This document shows, piece after piece, positions 3,864 through 5,824 of a stretch of DNA of 5,824 nucleotides. The notes under the pieces are model-generated. The model made no database searches, was not told the origin of the DNA, and saw only the letters and a list, made by a program, of their open reading frames with translations. The translations under genes were made by a program, and so were the position numbers. Within the stretch, counting starts at the first letter, position 1, and every line of letters starts with the position of its first letter. This DNA comes from Verrucomicrobiota bacterium (GTDB lineage: Bacteria > Verrucomicrobiota > Verrucomicrobiia > Verrucomicrobiales > DEV007): contig JAQCER010000263.1 of the NCBI GenBank assembly GCA_027618625.1, forward strand, positions 1 through 5,824, read 5' to 3'.

Positions 3864-5824
3864 ATGTTTTTCCCAGCCATCCTCTTTGGCCTTCCACTGG
3901 CCGCCCTTCCCGTCATCGTTCACCTGCTGGCGCGACGTCGCAAGCAGGTGGTAAATTGGGGGGCCATGCAGTTCCTGATCGCGGCCAAACAGAAAGCCAA
4001 ACGCAGCTGGCGACTTCGCGACATCCTCCTGCTCGCGCTGCGGGTGCTGGCACTGGTGGCGTTGATATTCGCGATCTCCCGCCCTTCTGTTCCCATCGGA
4101 TGGCTGGGTGGACACGAACCCAGGGACCTCATCGTCATCGTCGATGAATCCATGTCCACGTCCGCGCTCGACGGAACGAAAACGATCTATGAACTCCAGC
4201 AGGAAGGGTTGCTAAATCTGTTTTCTGAGCTGGACGTCGACGGCACGGACCACTTGCGAGTCCTGATCGCGGGTGCTGCCCCTGGGTGGCTGTCAGAAAT
4301 TGCGGTGCAGGCAGATAGCTCCAGCAGGAAAGCACTTGCAGAATCTTTAAAAGAGCGCAAACCCACACTCGCCAGCGCCGATCTCCCCGCCGCGATTGAG
4401 ACTGCTCTCGCCGCCGCACCCACGAAGCAAGGGCTCTCTCGCCACATCTTTGTGATTACCGATGGCCAGGCTTATGGCTGGACCCCTGACATGACCAGTC
4501 GTTGGAGCGCCGCTCAAGACAAGCTCAAGGAGTATCCTGAAGGCAGCGAAATCCGAATCTGGCCACCTGCGACTGAAACGATCGATCCTTCGAACCTGGT
4601 GGTGCAAAAGGTCGAGCTCGCCCGGGAAGTGGTCGCCGCCATGGAGCCGGTAATGTTCCGTGCGACCGTGACTAACTTTGGCACCAAAGACAGTGGCACA
4701 GCCATTCTCCACTGGCTGGTCAATGACGAAGAGATCGGCGTGGTCACGGTGCCCTCCATCGCTCCCGGTGCCGATTCCACAGTGGGCCTGGAACACAATT
4801 TCCCAAAGCCGGGATTGTTCCGGGTTACGTGCAGAATGGATGGTAACGATGTGCTCAAAGTCGACGACGAGGCGACTGCGATCATCGAGGTCGCCTCGGG
4901 AATCCCTGTCCTGATCGTTGAGGGAGCACCATCCGACGATCCACTGGAGACGGACAGCGCTTTCCTTTTGGCCGCACTTGGCGGCTTTACGGACGATGAT
5001 GGCGGCCAGAACGTTGCGACGCCGTTCGATTCCACACTGATCAATGCCAGCGCACTGGGCGCCACAGATTTCTCTCCTTACAAGGTGATCATTCTGGCGA
5101 ATATTCCACCAGTCAGTAACGAAGCCATCACCCAGCTGACCTCATTTGTCCGCGCAGGCGGAGGGCTCTGGATCAGCCTTGGGAACCAAATGAAACCGGA
5201 CTGGTTCAATTCCTCCCTGTTCGCGAAAGGAGCGGGGCTTGCTCCCATTGAGATCGCCCCAGCAGAGGGCGATGCCGGCGAGCGCAAGGAATTCGACATG
5301 GTTTCCCCGCCGACGCAGCCTCACCCGGCAACACTCCTACTCGCCGATACCAATAAGCTGGATATCGATCGCGCACATATCTACCGGCGGTTTCCTTTCG
5401 CTGGAGCCATGCCTCGCGATCTCTCGGTTCTACTGCAACTCGACAATGGCAGCCCGCTGGCAATCGAACGCCAGCTTGGCAACGGCAGGGTCATCGTGCA
5501 GTCTGTGCCGCTCGGCGCATCCTGGAGCAATATGCCGCTGCTCCTGTCCTACGTCGCCATGGTGCACGAGTGGCTGTGGTATCTTGTCGATCCCAGCATG
5601 GTCGCGCGCAATCTCAATCCAGGGGATCCCATTGACTTTGAGATCGATGAGCAGGTTCCATTGAACGGCGATGATATCCTCACACTACAACTCCCAGCCG
5701 GCGAACCAATCGAGATGCAGGTATCGGATCGCAACGTTCGGTATACGCAAACGCTTGAGCCCGGCCTTTATCAATTTGGAATCAAAGGAGGGCCCGAACT
5801 TGCAACATTCAGTGTCGACAGAGA
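3864..5824 (+). CDS. BatA-like membrane protein with vWA domain, 3' end outside window
   Basis: ATG 3864 follows the DUF58 stop by 13 bases; the frame is open to the window end (653 codons), so the C-terminus is missing. Residues 1-40 match the BatA / aerotolerance-regulator N-terminal domain: hydrophobic segment 3-22, then HLLARRRKQVVNWGAMQFL. A second membrane helix lies at about 53-74 (DILLLALRVLALVALIFAIS). A vWA domain follows: IVIVDESMS gives MIDAS Asp94, Ser96, Ser98, and FVITDGQ has Asp200. Residues about 245-345 look like a CARDB/Ig-like beta domain. From about 346 (GIPVLIVEG), through YKVIILANIP (406-415) and SFVRAGGGLWISLG (427-440), it resembles the class I glutamine-amidotransferase-like fold seen in long BatA-like proteins; SWSNMPLLLSYVAMVHEW (553-570) fits the end of that domain. 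No catalytic Cys is evident, so this part is probably structural. The vWA domain's side of the membrane is not certain. It probably forms a membrane complex with the MoxR and DUF58 products. An AAGGAG at 3831-3836 is too far (27 bases) to serve the ATG. Confidence 0.88.
   Translation, partial: MFFPAILFGLPLAALPVIVHLLARRRKQVVNWGAMQFLIAAKQKAKRSWRLRDILLLALRVLALVALIFAISRPSVPIGWLGGHEPRDLIVIVDESMSTSALDGTKTIYELQQEGLLNLFSELDVDGTDHLRVLIAGAAPGWLSEIAVQADSSSRKALAESLKERKPTLASADLPAAIETALAAAPTKQGLSRHIFVITDGQAYGWTPDMTSRWSAAQDKLKEYPEGSEIRIWPPATETIDPSNLVVQKVELAREVVAAMEPVMFRATVTNFGTKDSGTAILHWLVNDEEIGVVTVPSIAPGADSTVGLEHNFPKPGLFRVTCRMDGNDVLKVDDEATAIIEVASGIPVLIVEGAPSDDPLETDSAFLLAALGGFTDDDGGQNVATPFDSTLINASALGATDFSPYKVIILANIPPVSNEAITQLTSFVRAGGGLWISLGNQMKPDWFNSSLFAKGAGLAPIEIAPAEGDAGERKEFDMVSPPTQPHPATLLLADTNKLDIDRAHIYRRFPFAGAMPRDLSVLLQLDNGSPLAIERQLGNGRVIVQSVPLGASWSNMPLLLSYVAMVHEWLWYLVDPSMVARNLNPGDPIDFEIDEQVPLNGDDILTLQLPAGEPIEMQVSDRNVRYTQTLEPGLYQFGIKGGPELATFSVDR

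Noticed and set aside
4514..5065. 183-codon Ser-rich minus-strand frame
   Set aside because: Antisense to the batA-like gene; low-complexity Ser/Thr-rich product typical of a reverse-frame shadow.
1..5824. CRISPR array, tRNA, rRNA, insertion sequence or phage genes
   Set aside because: No regularly spaced repeats, no tRNA-like cloverleaf, no transposase or phage motif found in reading both strands.

Overview
The window looks like ordinary chromosomal DNA of a free-living bacterium, with all real genes on the + strand and GC in the mid-50s percent by eye. The gene content is a MoxR / DUF58 / BatA-like von Willebrand cluster with a long BatA-like protein, an RNase-T-type exonuclease of unusual Exo II motif, a short Smr protein, and an M19 dipeptidase. 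Together with starts that almost all lack a Shine-Dalgarno sequence, this best fits the PVC group, most likely Verrucomicrobiota. That placement is inference from family resemblance; no marker gene proves it.

Layout. (1) 2-487: the C-terminal part of a zinc membrane dipeptidase (peptidase M19), cut by the window edge. (2) 488-786: about 300 bp without a convincing gene. It holds a weak hairpin after the dipeptidase, a cluster of overlapping inverted repeats (549-582), a 23-codon candidate ORF with a good ribosome binding site, and a three-copy heptamer repeat. (3) 787-1395 and 1392-1712: a DEDDh-type 3'-5' exonuclease and a small Smr-domain protein, coupled by a 4-base ATGA overlap, with a perfect 8-bp hairpin folded around the Smr stop codon. 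(4) 1713-1926: a 214-bp spacer that appears to carry the promoter and a puzzling 5' end for the next gene. (5) 1927-2895, 2915-3850 and 3864-5824 (runs off the window): MoxR AAA+ ATPase, DUF58 protein, and a BatA-like membrane protein with a vWA domain, closely spaced as one operon.

How the genes work together. In the known MoxR/DUF58/vWA systems, the MoxR ATPase is thought to act as a chaperone-like motor on metal-binding vWA partners, some of them membrane anchored. All parts needed for that are here with intact key motifs: Walker A/B and sensors in MoxR, and DxSxS MIDAS motifs in both DUF58 and the BatA-like protein. The exonuclease and Smr proteins both belong to nucleic-acid-cleaving families and are probably translationally coupled. 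The dipeptidase is a separate unit.

The least ordinary points are the MoxR 5' end (protein-like sequence continues upstream of the only usable start and is interrupted by an in-frame TGA), the Glu in place of the catalytic Asp of exonuclease motif II, the inverted-repeat cluster upstream of the exonuclease, and the long multi-domain BatA-like protein. I see no CRISPR array, insertion sequence, tRNA or rRNA, and no clearly new system; the vWA cluster is the most interesting functional unit.
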